DNA of 64,000 bases. Source: Jeotgalibacillus campisalis (GTDB lineage: Bacteria > Bacillota > Bacilli > Bacillales > Jeotgalibacillaceae). Both the position numbers and the translations under genes were made by a program. Positions 1-8,091 of the stretch are shown here, in pieces. Within the stretch, counting starts at the first letter, position 1; the number at the start of each line of letters is the position of its first letter. The stretch covers positions 1 to 64,000 of the forward strand of contig NZ_JXRR01000010.1 in NCBI RefSeq assembly GCF_000829515.1, written 5' to 3'. Below the pieces are notes generated by a model. That model searched no databases, was not told the origin of the DNA, and saw only the letters and a list, made by a program, of their open reading frames with translations.

Positions 1-139
1 GAAACTAGCACGTTCGGTGCGGAGCAGGGGAAAAGCTGGAGATAACTTCAAATGCTTACCTATTGCTAACTTTACTTCAACAGGGGAAGCAGTCAAATGC
101 ATGGTTACTCCTTATGGTGTTATTAAAATAAAGGGCTAG
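1..139 (+). CDS. C-terminal fragment of a protein, possibly a polymorphic toxin
   Basis: An open frame runs in from the left edge and stops with TAG at 137-139, giving about 45 residues ending in TPYGVIKIKG. It has no stop and no start inside the window, so this is the 3' end of a larger gene. Only 25 nt separate it from a putative immunity gene on the same strand, which is the usual toxin-immunity layout of LXG or other polymorphic toxins. I do not recognise the domain, and the toxin idea rests on context alone. Confidence 0.4.
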   Translation, partial: KLARSVRSRGKAGDNFKCLPIANFTSTGEAVKCMVTPYGVIKIKG

Positions 140-164
140 ATAGTTTTGGTGGAGGTAATGTGAC

Positions 165-551
165 ATGATAAATAATAATGCTGTTATCTACAACAACTCC
201 ATATTAAGAGAAGGGTCTTTTCTATGTTCCTTAGTAGAAGAAGCGACTTTTGATGAACATTTGTTCTGGAGGTATTACAACAGTGTAATAACTTTAACAG
301 AGGAAAATCTTAATAAAGATTATGATTGGGAACTAGTTAAGCAAGTTATTTGGACTCATAATCGGATAATAAAGTGTTTTCTTTGGCATCATGATGAAAA
401 AGATGTGTACGAGATGGAGAACTTTCCTCAAGAAAGGGAAATGGATTTTTTAGAACGCCTTGATTTCATGTTTGATGGCTTCATAGGGAAACGCGCATAT
501 TCAGAAAAGGGGTTCGGAGATGATTTAGTAAATCCAGAATATGTTGATTAG
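165..551 (+). CDS. Putative Imm41-like immunity protein
   Basis: 128-residue acidic soluble protein with no signal peptide or membrane segment and many Trp, Tyr, Asp and Glu residues (EEATFDEHLFWRYYNSV near residue 25, DLVNPEYVD at the C-terminus). The composition and the opening motif NNAVIYNNSILREGSFL recall the Imm41 family of immunity proteins as I remember it; I could not align it. GGAGG at 151-155 sits 9 nt before ATG 165. The preceding gene end, 25 nt upstream, would be the cognate toxin. If so, it protects the cytoplasm against that toxin; otherwise it is a hypothetical protein. Confidence 0.6.
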   Translation: MINNNAVIYNNSILREGSFLCSLVEEATFDEHLFWRYYNSVITLTEENLNKDYDWELVKQVIWTHNRIIKCFLWHHDEKDVYEMENFPQEREMDFLERLDFMFDGFIGKRAYSEKGFGDDLVNPEYVD

Positions 552-741
552 TTATTAAACTAACGGTGAGCTTTAGTTGAAGAAGACTAACAAATATATC
601 AAAAAACGCTCAGAAATTTGAGTATTTTTATTTGCTCTTTATATTATTAAGGTTGTGTAGAGATTACCCTTTTTCTCACAAATAATTATAGCGCTAACCG
701 CTTATGTAACCATTGAAAACCCACACGTATCAACAAAAAGA

Positions 742-780
742 GACCTGCAAATCAGCATACAATTTGTAGGTCATTTTTAT
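742..780. terminator. Bidirectional terminator between convergent genes
   Basis: An inverted repeat of about 11 bp (GACCTGCAAAT / AATTTGTAGGTC) is followed by ATTTTTAT on the plus strand and preceded by an A-run, so it can end both the immunity gene and the leftward cupin gene. The rest of 552-741 holds no gene that I can see. Confidence 0.6.
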
Positions 781-838
781 ATACATTATGATTGTGAGTA
801 CTCAACAACAGAACCCATTGCTAGGACTATAATGGTGT

Positions 839-1375
839 TTATGGGTATGTTTGATATCCTTCTTCAGCAGCTATAGCATCTGCTTTAGTGGCATGCACGG
901 TTCCAAATGGGTGATTTGGCGGAGCATAAATGGAGTATAGCTTCAAAGGAATGCCACCCGTATTAATCAGATTGTGCCACGTTCCTGCTGGTATAAAGAT
1001 GGCGGAATCATCCATTATATTACTCTGAAAGTCTACATTATCTTTATTATTGCCCATTTGTACGACTCCCTGTCCTTGTTCGACCCGTAAGAATTGATCC
1101 AAATTTGGGTGCATTTCCAACCCGATATCTTCACCGGGGTTAAGACTCATGAGGGTCAGCTGTAAGTGGGTCCCGGTCCACAAAGCGGTGCGATATGCAT
1201 TATTTTGCAGGGTGGCTTCGTTTATATTTACGACATATGGTGCGGGTCCGTAATCAGGCATACGATGCCAGTGATCGGTATAAGAAGGATAGTATGGGTC
1301 GTATCTTTCTGTCTGTGCGTTTCCTGGATATTGGTGAGGCGCATAGTTTCCATAGGGATTATAATACATGTTCAT
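839..1375 (-). CDS. Cupin-domain protein
   Basis: 178 residues. The first 50 are rich in Tyr, Pro, Asn and His (low complexity, coat- or matrix-like). Residues about 70-155 form a single conserved cupin barrel: motif 1 is around NPGEDIGLEMHPNLDQ and motif 2 is IFIPAGTWHNLIN, so several metal-ligand positions (His, Glu/Gln, His) are present. The fold suits a metal-dependent isomerase, dioxygenase or binding protein; the substrate is not visible. There is no signal peptide. AAAGGA lies 3 nt before the first ATG (1375) but 9 nt before a second ATG (1369), which may be the true start. Confidence 0.8.
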   Translation of the reverse strand: MNMYYNPYGNYAPHQYPGNAQTERYDPYYPSYTDHWHRMPDYGPAPYVVNINEATLQNNAYRTALWTGTHLQLTLMSLNPGEDIGLEMHPNLDQFLRVEQGQGVVQMGNNKDNVDFQSNIMDDSAIFIPAGTWHNLINTGGIPLKLYSIYAPPNHPFGTVHATKADAIAAEEGYQTYP

Positions 1376-1453
1376 CAGTCCTTTCCCGGCTTTATTAGTA
1401 TCCTATGCTGTAGTTTGTAAGAGGTACTTCAAATTGTATTATTCATTTTTAAA

Positions 1454-1545
1454 AGGGGACCGGTTCATTTCCGCTCCAGTCGGAGACTTTCTTACGTGGC
1501 GGGAGGTGAGCCCATTTGATGCTTACGCATCTTCAGAGTCCATTT
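1454..1545. repeat. Partial copy of a structured intergenic repeat
   Basis: GACCGGTTCATTTCCGCT and the following roughly 85 bp (through GGCGGGAGGTGAGCCC and a GATGC...GCATC hairpin) match, with a few changes, the tandem units at 21856-22361. This copy lacks the right half of that unit (CTCACCCTTCCCGC ... AATGAACC). It lies between divergent-end cupin and gabD sequences. Confidence 0.8.
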
Positions 1546-1555
1546 TTCACGAATT

Positions 1556-1606
1556 AAAAAAACAAAAAAGCCGCCGTACATTCCATAAGGATGGAGTATA
1601 CGGCGA
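1556..1606 (-). terminator. Terminator of gabD
   Basis: Read on the minus strand, CGCCGTATACTCC pairs with a downstream arm ending ACGGCGGC and is followed by TTTTTTGTTTTTTT. It sits immediately after the gabD stop. Confidence 0.75.
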
Positions 1607-1618
1607 CTTCGTATGTTC

Positions 1619-3037
1619 TTAAAGTCCAAGTGATATATATTTTGTTTCTAAATACTCGTCGATGCCTTCGTGTCCGCCTTCCCGGCCGAGTCCGCTTTGC
1701 TTGAATCCGCCGAACGGGGCTTGTGCTGCAGAGGGAAGTCCATCGTTTAAGCCGACAATTCCATATTCGAGCGCCTCAGAGATCCGAATGCCGGTTGAGA
1801 TATTCTCTGTAAATACGTAAGCCGCTAATCCGTATATGGTGTCATTGGCCCGTTGGATCACTTCTTCTTCTGTGGAAAAAGTGGTAATCGGCGCTAATGG
1901 GCCAAATGTTTCTTCATTCATGCAAAGCATATCGTCTGTAACGCCTGACAACACGGTTGGCTCAAAGTATAAGCCTTCTCGCACAGATCCGCCAAGCTCT
2001 ATATTTGCACCTTTTTCCTTTGCATCTTTAATATGCTCATTTACCTTATCTACCGCATCCTGATTGATCAGCGGTCCAAGGTCTACGCCTTCTACAAGTC
2101 CATTTCCGAGCTTCAGCTTATTCACTTTTTGTGTAAACTTTTGCGTGAATTCTTTTGCAATGGATTCATGAACATAAATCCGATTGGCGCAAACACACGT
2201 CTGGCCGGCATTTCGGAATTTGGTGGCAATCACTCCGTCTACTGCTTTGTCCAGATTACTGTCTTCCATGACAATTGCCGGAGCATGACCCCCAAGTTCA
2301 AGCGAAAGTTTTTTTACAGTTTCAGCGGCCCCCTTCATTAAGGTTTTACCTACTTCTGTTGAGCCGGTAAAGGTTATTTTGCTAACTCGTTTATCCTGGA
2401 GCCATTCTTCGCTGATTTCAGACGACTTCCCTGTTACAAGATTGATAACCCCTTTAGGGATGCCTGCTTTTTCTGCAAGCTGAACGAGCTTGATCGCAGT
2501 GAGGGGAGTCGAGCTTGCCGGTTTAATCACAACGGTGCAGCCGGAAGCGAGCGCAGGTCCCACTTTCCGTGTAATCATGGCAGCAGGGAAATTCCAAGGT
2601 GTGATCACAGCCGTTACACCAACAGGCTGTTTGTGTACGAAAATCCGTTTGTTTTCCTGTGAAGATGGAACCATTTCTCCGTAAACACGCTTTCCTTCTT
2701 CAGCAAACCACTTAATAAAACTATTAGCATACGTGATTTCTCCCTCAGCTTCTTTAAGCGGCTTTCCTTGTTCGAGGGTCATTGTTTTACCAAGCTCTTT
2801 CGTTTCCTCCTCAATCAGGGCAGCCCATTTTAACAGCAATTCACTTCGTTCATAAGCCGTCTGTTTTGACCAGGTCAGAAAAGTTGCATGAGCAGCATCT
2901 ACTGCTTTTTTTGCCTCATTTTTACCGCCTTGAGGTACAGAAGCAAACACTTCCTGCGTTGCGGGATTTACGACTTCTATGACAGGCAGATCCTGTCCTG
3001 TTTCTTTTCCGTCAATCGTTAAAGAATAGCGTTCCAC
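1619..3037 (-). CDS. gabD: NAD(P)-dependent succinate-semialdehyde dehydrogenase
   Basis: 472-residue aldehyde dehydrogenase superfamily enzyme that would oxidise succinic semialdehyde to succinate, the last step of GABA breakdown. Visible motifs are TPWNFPAAM (cofactor binding), FTGSTEVGK (Rossmann region), LELGGHAP with the general-base Glu, and NAGQTCVCANR with the nucleophilic Cys; EETFGPLAP is also present. Length is normal for GabD. The start is GTG at 3035-3037, 9 nt after AGGAG. No GABA transaminase or regulator lies nearby, so substrate choice among related aldehyde dehydrogenases is by family resemblance. It is a single-gene unit with its own terminator. Confidence 0.88.
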   Translation of the reverse strand: MERYSLTIDGKETGQDLPVIEVVNPATQEVFASVPQGGKNEAKKAVDAAHATFLTWSKQTAYERSELLLKWAALIEEETKELGKTMTLEQGKPLKEAEGEITYANSFIKWFAEEGKRVYGEMVPSSQENKRIFVHKQPVGVTAVITPWNFPAAMITRKVGPALASGCTVVIKPASSTPLTAIKLVQLAEKAGIPKGVINLVTGKSSEISEEWLQDKRVSKITFTGSTEVGKTLMKGAAETVKKLSLELGGHAPAIVMEDSNLDKAVDGVIATKFRNAGQTCVCANRIYVHESIAKEFTQKFTQKVNKLKLGNGLVEGVDLGPLINQDAVDKVNEHIKDAKEKGANIELGGSVREGLYFEPTVLSGVTDDMLCMNEETFGPLAPITTFSTEEEVIQRANDTIYGLAAYVFTENISTGIRISEALEYGIVGLNDGLPSAAQAPFGGFKQSGLGREGGHEGIDEYLETKYISLGL

Positions 3038-3183
3038 TTATATCCACTCCTAAACAAGTTTAATTACTATATCAATACCCTCATTTAGTATTCTAAATCA
3101 TTATAAAGTTCAGTGAATGACAGTTCATTCTTTTGAAAATGTGAGCTATACTTAAAAGAATAGAAGAGCAGGAGGGAAATAAT

Positions 3184-3564
3184 TTGCCGGTGCATAAAGG
3201 GGATCAGTTTACATGGGAACGAACTTTCACAGAAGAAGAAATCCGGAAGTTTGGTGAATTAACGGGCGACCTCGGCATTCATCATACTGAAAAAGATGAG
3301 AACGGAAGATTGATGGTGCATGGTTTGTTAACCGCAAGTATTGGGACGAAAATTGGCGGTGATCTGCATTATATTGCAAGAGAAATGACAAGCAGGTTTC
3401 TGCGTCCTGTCTTCTCAGGAGATACCATTACGTGTGAGCTGCAGGTGACGGACGTAACTCAAAAGGAGGGCTTCAGTTTGGTTGAAGTAACGTCCATTTA
3501 CAAAAATCAAAATGGAAAAGAGGTTTTATCTGCATCTAGTGAAGGTATTATACGAGACAAATAG
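3184..3564 (+). CDS. MaoC-like hotdog dehydratase
   Basis: 126 residues of the MaoC/R-specific enoyl-CoA hydratase fold. The hydratase motif is visible as D29 and H34 (GDLGIHH, the D-x4-H spacing of R-hydratases), followed by GRLMVHGLLTAS and FLRPVFSGDTI, both typical of the family. It probably hydrates a trans-2-enoyl-thioester to the R-3-hydroxy form in lipid metabolism. The start is TTG 3184 behind GGAGGG; there is no closer ATG. It is divergent from gabD and followed after 64 nt by an acetyltransferase gene. Confidence 0.82.
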   Translation: MPVHKGDQFTWERTFTEEEIRKFGELTGDLGIHHTEKDENGRLMVHGLLTASIGTKIGGDLHYIAREMTSRFLRPVFSGDTITCELQVTDVTQKEGFSLVEVTSIYKNQNGKEVLSASSEGIIRDK

Positions 3565-3628
3565 ACCGTTATAAACCCGGGTAGTATAGAGAATGTGTTT
3601 ATCAATGGTTTAACAGGAGGTTTTCGCA

Positions 3629-4141
3629 GTGATTAGAAGAGCTGAGCGAGGGGACGGACTTGAAATCAGCAGGGTTCGAATTGAAAGCTGGCGAACGACA
3701 TATCAAGGGCAGATTGATCAAGCTTTTCTTGATCAAATGTCCCCGGATCAATGGGCGGAAAATTGGGAAAAAGATTTTGATCAAGACGAGATTTTTACCT
3801 ATGTAGCAGAAATAGATAACGAGATCGTTGGATTTGCGATTGCAGGTGAATCAAGCGAAGAAGACTTTCCGAATCACCCATATGAATTAATGGCCATTTA
3901 TCTGTTAAAACAACATCAAAACAAAGGGATTGGTCAAAAACTCGTCTCTAAAATAATCGAAACATTCGCACTAAAAGGAGACGCAGGAATCCATGTGTGG
4001 GCGTTTGATGATAATCCTTATTGCTCCTTTTATAAAAAACTGGGAGGCACTCCGATTACACAGCAGGTTTTAAAAATACAGGGAAAAGGTTATAACGAAA
4101 CGGCTTACGGATGGGAAAGCATACGCGACATTCGACTATAA
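3629..4141 (+). CDS. GNAT family N-acetyltransferase
   Basis: 170 residues with a GNAT fold: MIRRAERGDGLEISRVRIESW opens the domain, LMAIYLLKQHQNKGIGQKL is motif A (acetyl-CoA pyrophosphate loop Q-x-x-G-I-G, about residue 95), and NPYCSFYKKLGG is the C-terminal motif B region. The acceptor substrate is unknown. GTG 3629 lies 8 nt after AGGAGG (3615-3620), which settles the start. Soluble and cytoplasmic. The following MOSC gene starts 29 nt downstream and may be co-transcribed. Confidence 0.85.
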   Translation: MIRRAERGDGLEISRVRIESWRTTYQGQIDQAFLDQMSPDQWAENWEKDFDQDEIFTYVAEIDNEIVGFAIAGESSEEDFPNHPYELMAIYLLKQHQNKGIGQKLVSKIIETFALKGDAGIHVWAFDDNPYCSFYKKLGGTPITQQVLKIQGKGYNETAYGWESIRDIRL

Positions 4142-4170
4142 GCGTACAACTTTTTATTTGGAGGAAATCA

Positions 4171-4824
4171 ATGGAGCGCATCGGTTACAAGGTAAACTCC
4201 CTAAATGCGGGGAAAATAGAAACATTGACATTCGGCAAAAAAACCTTTGATTCAGCCATACGTAAACAAGCCGTTGAGAATCCGGTATGGGTTCATAGTC
4301 TAGGGATTACAGGCGATGAGCAGGCATATAAGGACCACGGCGGAACTGAAAAAGCACTTTGTCAATATCCTTATGAGTACTATGATTACTGGAAAGACCT
4401 GCTTGGACACATGAATCAGCAGTCACTTTTTGGAGAAAATCTGTCTACAATTGGCTTAACTGAAAAAAACACGCATATTGGGGATGTCTTTTCATTGGGG
4501 GAGGCACGCCTGCAGGTGACTGAACCAAGACAGCCATGCTATAAGCTTGCAGCCAAATATGGCATTCCGGATCTGGTGATGAGAATGCAGGACTCAGGCT
4601 ACACAGGATTTATGTTCAGGGTGCTTGAAGAAGGATGGGTATCACGGGATGATGAGCTGATCTTACTTGAACGTGATAAAAAGCGAATCTCGATTGCTCA
4701 GGTGAATCAGGTAAAATGGAACAAAAAAGCCACGGCAGAAGAGATCGATACTATTTTATCCGTTGAATCGTTGTCGAAGACATTGCGTGAGACATTGATT
4801 AAAAGAAAGAAAGCAGATAATTGA
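4171..4824 (+). CDS. MOSC domain protein, YiiM-like
   Basis: 217 residues. A MOSC core is visible: KDHGGTEKALCQYPYEYYDYW, FGENLSTIGLTE and EPRQPCYKLAAKYG with the conserved Cys that in MOSC proteins is linked to molybdenum-cofactor sulfur. The C-terminal 50 residues are the three-helix extension of the YiiM group, which in E. coli handles N-hydroxylated compounds. GGAGG at 4160-4164 places the start at ATG 4171; an in-frame start upstream at 4111 overlaps the GNAT gene and has no binding site. Confidence 0.85.
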   Translation: MERIGYKVNSLNAGKIETLTFGKKTFDSAIRKQAVENPVWVHSLGITGDEQAYKDHGGTEKALCQYPYEYYDYWKDLLGHMNQQSLFGENLSTIGLTEKNTHIGDVFSLGEARLQVTEPRQPCYKLAAKYGIPDLVMRMQDSGYTGFMFRVLEEGWVSRDDELILLERDKKRISIAQVNQVKWNKKATAEEIDTILSVESLSKTLRETLIKRKKADN

Positions 4825-4836
4825 TCGTATCACCAC

Positions 4837-4883
4837 AAAGCTTGATCTCCTTGCATCAAACAAAGGAGATGCAAGCTTTTTAT
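4837..4883 (+). terminator. Terminator after the GNAT-MOSC pair
   Basis: AAAGCTTG-ATCTCCTTG pairs with AAGGAGAT-GCAAGCTTT and is followed by TTTTTAT. Confidence 0.8.
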
Positions 4884-4977
4884 GTGGAGGTTTCCTTTTA
4901 TTAACACATGGGGAATGAAACATGGTAGGATGGAAAAATCAATTCGATTCGCAAAACGAAAGAAATCAGGTGTGAAA

Positions 4978-5937
4978 ATGAAAGCTTCTAATGTATATAT
5001 ATGGCTTGTTGGCCTTATGGTAGTATGGGGCCTGAATGTGGTGGCTTTGAAGATCCTCGTTCAGTCCTTCGATCCGATTGCGATGACCTCGATGCGAATT
5101 CTGACAGCTGGCAGCGGCGTACTGCTCATCTTGGCTTTTATGAAAAAATGGAGGATGCCAACGCTTCGTGAATTTGTGGTGATTACCGGAATAGGCTTGT
5201 TTAATGTGGTTGGCCACCATTATTTTTTGTCAATTGGTCTGACTATGACATCAGCTGTTAACGCAGGACTGATTTTAGGACTCATCCCCATTTTAACCGC
5301 AATTGCAGCGATGATCTTTCTAAGGGCTAGACTTACGCCGTTAAAATTAATTGGCATAATCATTGGTTTTGCTGGTGTCGCACTGGTTGTCATGGCTGGG
5401 AGCCAAGGGGCATTTCAAATTGCAGCAGGGGATTTGTTTATCTTCATGGCTGGATTGACCCAGGCCATCTCCTTTGTGTTAATTAAGAAAACGTCTACTT
5501 CAATGAGCATTGTGCTTTTAACAGGATGGATGATGATGATCGGGTCTGTCATTCTGATGGGAATCAGTTTTGCAACAGAACCTGGAGGCTTTTTTTCCTT
5601 GCTTCAAGGAGAGGGGTATCAATATGCGCTGTTTTTCTCATCCGCTATTTTTGCTACCTGTATCGGTCATATGATTTACAACAATTCCATTCGTTTGATC
5701 GGACCGAGCGAATCAGCCGTTTTTACCAATCTTAATCTTCTTTTTTCTGTCGCTGGTGCCGCTATTCTATTAAATGAAGATGTATATATCGAACAGCTGC
5801 TTGGCTTTTTGTTTATTGTAGCAGGGGTAGTATCTGGAAGCGGTGCGATCGATCACTGGATCCGTTCACGGAAAACACGAAAAATCAAACTGCAGGAAAA
5901 AGATTATCAAACGGAAAAGCACCGTCACTACTCCTGA
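4978..5937 (+). CDS. EamA/DMT-family transporter
   Basis: 319 residues, about ten hydrophobic helices in two EamA halves (first half opening YIWLVGLMVVWGLNVVALKI, second half after AAGDLFIFMAGLTQAISFVL). It is a drug/metabolite exporter of the inner membrane; the substrate is unknown. ATG 4978 follows AGG at a workable distance and begins exactly at the first helix. In-frame starts further upstream would add a hydrophilic tail partly inside the terminator hairpin, so I reject them. A Lys/Arg-rich cytoplasmic tail closes the protein. Confidence 0.85.
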   Translation: MKASNVYIWLVGLMVVWGLNVVALKILVQSFDPIAMTSMRILTAGSGVLLILAFMKKWRMPTLREFVVITGIGLFNVVGHHYFLSIGLTMTSAVNAGLILGLIPILTAIAAMIFLRARLTPLKLIGIIIGFAGVALVVMAGSQGAFQIAAGDLFIFMAGLTQAISFVLIKKTSTSMSIVLLTGWMMMIGSVILMGISFATEPGGFFSLLQGEGYQYALFFSSAIFATCIGHMIYNNSIRLIGPSESAVFTNLNLLFSVAGAAILLNEDVYIEQLLGFLFIVAGVVSGSGAIDHWIRSRKTRKIKLQEKDYQTEKHRHYS

Positions 5938-6050
5938 TAGATACAGAACGTTCTCTATTATTATTTATAAAAATAATGCTAGACTCCCTTAGATTTCCAC
6001 TCAAGGTTAAGATAAACTAAGAGTATAGGAAAAAGAAGGGAGTTTTTTTA

Positions 6051-6839
6051 ATGGCATTGATTCATTGTGATTTTTTCTCTGAAGCACTTGGTCTGAATAC
6101 ATCAATGAAGGTGATCCTTCCTCAGGAAACAACAAACCAAATTGGAATGACGGGAAAAAAGGCGAAGGGCCCTTATCCGGTGCTGTTTCTTTTACACGGA
6201 CTTTCAGACGATGATTCAGCTTGGATTCGACGGACTTCAATTGAAAGATATGTATCGGAAATGGGAATAGCGGTCGTTATGCCGCAGGTTCATCGAAGCT
6301 TCTATACCGACATGGAATATGGCCAGCAGTATTGGACCTTCATAAGTGAAGAGCTTCCAGCTGTTGCACGATCTTTCTTTCCGCTTTCAAATAAACGGGA
6401 GGACACCTTTACAGCCGGTCTTTCAATGGGAGGCTACGGCGCCTTTAAACTCGCATTGCGTCATCCAGATCGGTTTAGTGCTGCAGCCAGTCTCTCCGGT
6501 GTCATGGACATAGCCGGATTTGAGAGCCGGTCAGGAGAACCATATCATGATTACAAACTAATATTTGGAAATAAAGAGGTCGCTCAATCAGATGATGATC
6601 TTTTTACCTTGCTGAAAAAAGTAAATTCAAGCTCTGGAGAAAAACCGAAGCTTTTTCAGTGCTGCGGAACGGACGACCATTTGTATGAAGAAAACAAACA
6701 ATTTAACAAAGCCTGCGCAGAAACATCGTTTGACCATGTATACGAAGAAGATGATGGGCAAGGACACACTTGGGACTATTGGGATGAAAAAATTCAGAAG
6801 GTCTTAAACTGGCTGCCGATTGTAAAGAAAGAAGAATAA
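6051..6839 (+). CDS. Esterase D-type alpha/beta hydrolase (acetyl/tributyrin esterase-like)
   Basis: 262 residues. The nucleophile elbow GLSMGGYG holds the catalytic Ser (about residue 125). FLLHGLSDDDSAW supplies the oxyanion loop, GTDDHLY an Asp and GQGHTWDYW the catalytic His, the layout of the putative-esterase family that includes EstA-type tributyrin esterases and S-formylglutathione hydrolase. No signal peptide, so cytoplasmic action on short-chain esters or thioesters is likely. AAGGGAG precedes ATG 6051. No formaldehyde genes are nearby, so FrmB function is not supported. Confidence 0.82.
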   Translation: MALIHCDFFSEALGLNTSMKVILPQETTNQIGMTGKKAKGPYPVLFLLHGLSDDDSAWIRRTSIERYVSEMGIAVVMPQVHRSFYTDMEYGQQYWTFISEELPAVARSFFPLSNKREDTFTAGLSMGGYGAFKLALRHPDRFSAAASLSGVMDIAGFESRSGEPYHDYKLIFGNKEVAQSDDDLFTLLKKVNSSSGEKPKLFQCCGTDDHLYEENKQFNKACAETSFDHVYEEDDGQGHTWDYWDEKIQKVLNWLPIVKKEE

Positions 6840-6913
6840 AATAGAAGTTTCCGAGAGAAAATCAGTTTTCTAGAGAGATTTTTAACGGTATCAATCATTC
6901 GGGGTGTATGTAG

Positions 6914-7948
6914 ATGATCAAAATCATTAACGCAGAAAAAAGCAGTCATCATTCAGTTATATTTCCTTCCTTCAGTATGGAGGTTCAAACCCATGAAGCA
7001 GCAGCGATCCATTCAAGTCTGAATGTCCGCACCGTTTTAATGGACCTCCTATCAGGAAGCGCATCCCTATCAGGCGGCAGAATTGAAGTCTGCGGTCATT
7101 CTATTTTGTCTGACTTAAAAAATGACAACACGCATCTGTCATTTCTGTTTTTAGATGAAGCATTGTATGAGCGTTTGACTCTAAAAGAGCATATCCTCTT
7201 CTGGAAAAAATTATTTATTTCTTCTGTCAATTCAGATGAAATTCTTCGTCGCGTTCAGCTTGAGCATTTAAAGAAAAAACGAATTTCTACCCTGACTTTT
7301 TCTGAAAAAAAACGTATGCACTTTGCCCGGATTCTGCTCGAGAACAAGTCTGTTGTTATCTTAGAGGAGCCTGATCAAAACGTGGACCTTGAAACCCGGC
7401 GAGTGATTAAAAAGCTGATGGAGGGACTTAAAAAGGAAGGGAAAAGCATTCTCCTATTAACCGGTAACATGGAGAGCGCTTTATTTATGACAGATTGTAT
7501 CCATCGTTTAGATGAAAAAGGATTGCATCAACTCGACGTTAAACTCGAGGAGGATGAACCTGGAGAAGTAAAGGAGGAGACAGAAGAAACGCCTCTTTAT
7601 CAGCCGGTTAAAATAGAAAAAATACCGGCAAAGGTAAATGAAAAAATCATTTTGTTTAATCCTCCTGAAATTGATTTCGTTGAAAGCAGTGATGGGCAGT
7701 CGAACCTAAGTGTTCAAGGAGAAGTTTATCCTTGCATCTTTACGTTAAATGATCTTGAAAAACGTCTGGTTCCTTTTGGGTTTTTTAGATGTCACCGCTC
7801 CTACATTGTTAACTTACAAAAAGTAAGAGAGATCATTACATGGACACGAAACAGTTACAGTCTGGTCCTTGAGGGTTCGGAAAGTATCTCGATTCCACTA
7901 TCAAAATCTAAAATGGCAGAACTAAAAGAGATGCTTGGCCTGAAATAG
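6914..7948 (+). CDS. Degenerate ABC-ATPase domain fused to LytTR DNA-binding domain
   Basis: 344 residues. Residues 1-205 follow the layout of an ABC ATPase but lack a usable Walker A: where GxxGxGKST should be there is SSLNVRTVLMDLL. The signature loop is LTFSEKKRM instead of LSGGQ, while a Walker-B-like VVILEEPDQN remains. An acidic linker (about 205-235) leads to a LytTR domain (about 245-340) with FFRCHRSYIVNL and SKMAELKEML, which binds DNA repeats in AlgR/AgrA-class regulators. I infer a cytoplasmic transcription regulator with a pseudo-ATPase sensor or dimerisation module, perhaps controlling the exporter genes 143 nt downstream. Confidence 0.8.
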   Translation: MIKIINAEKSSHHSVIFPSFSMEVQTHEAAAIHSSLNVRTVLMDLLSGSASLSGGRIEVCGHSILSDLKNDNTHLSFLFLDEALYERLTLKEHILFWKKLFISSVNSDEILRRVQLEHLKKKRISTLTFSEKKRMHFARILLENKSVVILEEPDQNVDLETRRVIKKLMEGLKKEGKSILLLTGNMESALFMTDCIHRLDEKGLHQLDVKLEEDEPGEVKEETEETPLYQPVKIEKIPAKVNEKIILFNPPEIDFVESSDGQSNLSVQGEVYPCIFTLNDLEKRLVPFGFFRCHRSYIVNLQKVREIITWTRNSYSLVLEGSESISIPLSKSKMAELKEMLGLK

Positions 7949-8091
7949 GGTCCGTTCACTGCTCCCATGGCGCTATTCAACCCTGTCCTACCTCCTTTCA
8001 TCGTTGATTTAATGCGGTCTCGTTCGGACTTTTATAAGATGGAATCAGGAAATGAATAACTGAGTTCATCTTAATAAGCAGGAGGCGTATT

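Noticed and set aside
1836..2684. Plus-strand open frames inside gabD
   Set aside because: They overlap the well-supported aldehyde dehydrogenase on the other strand, have no ribosome binding sites and their translations look random.
6914..7500. Active ABC ATPase
   Set aside because: Walker A and the signature motif are missing, so it is treated as a degenerate domain.
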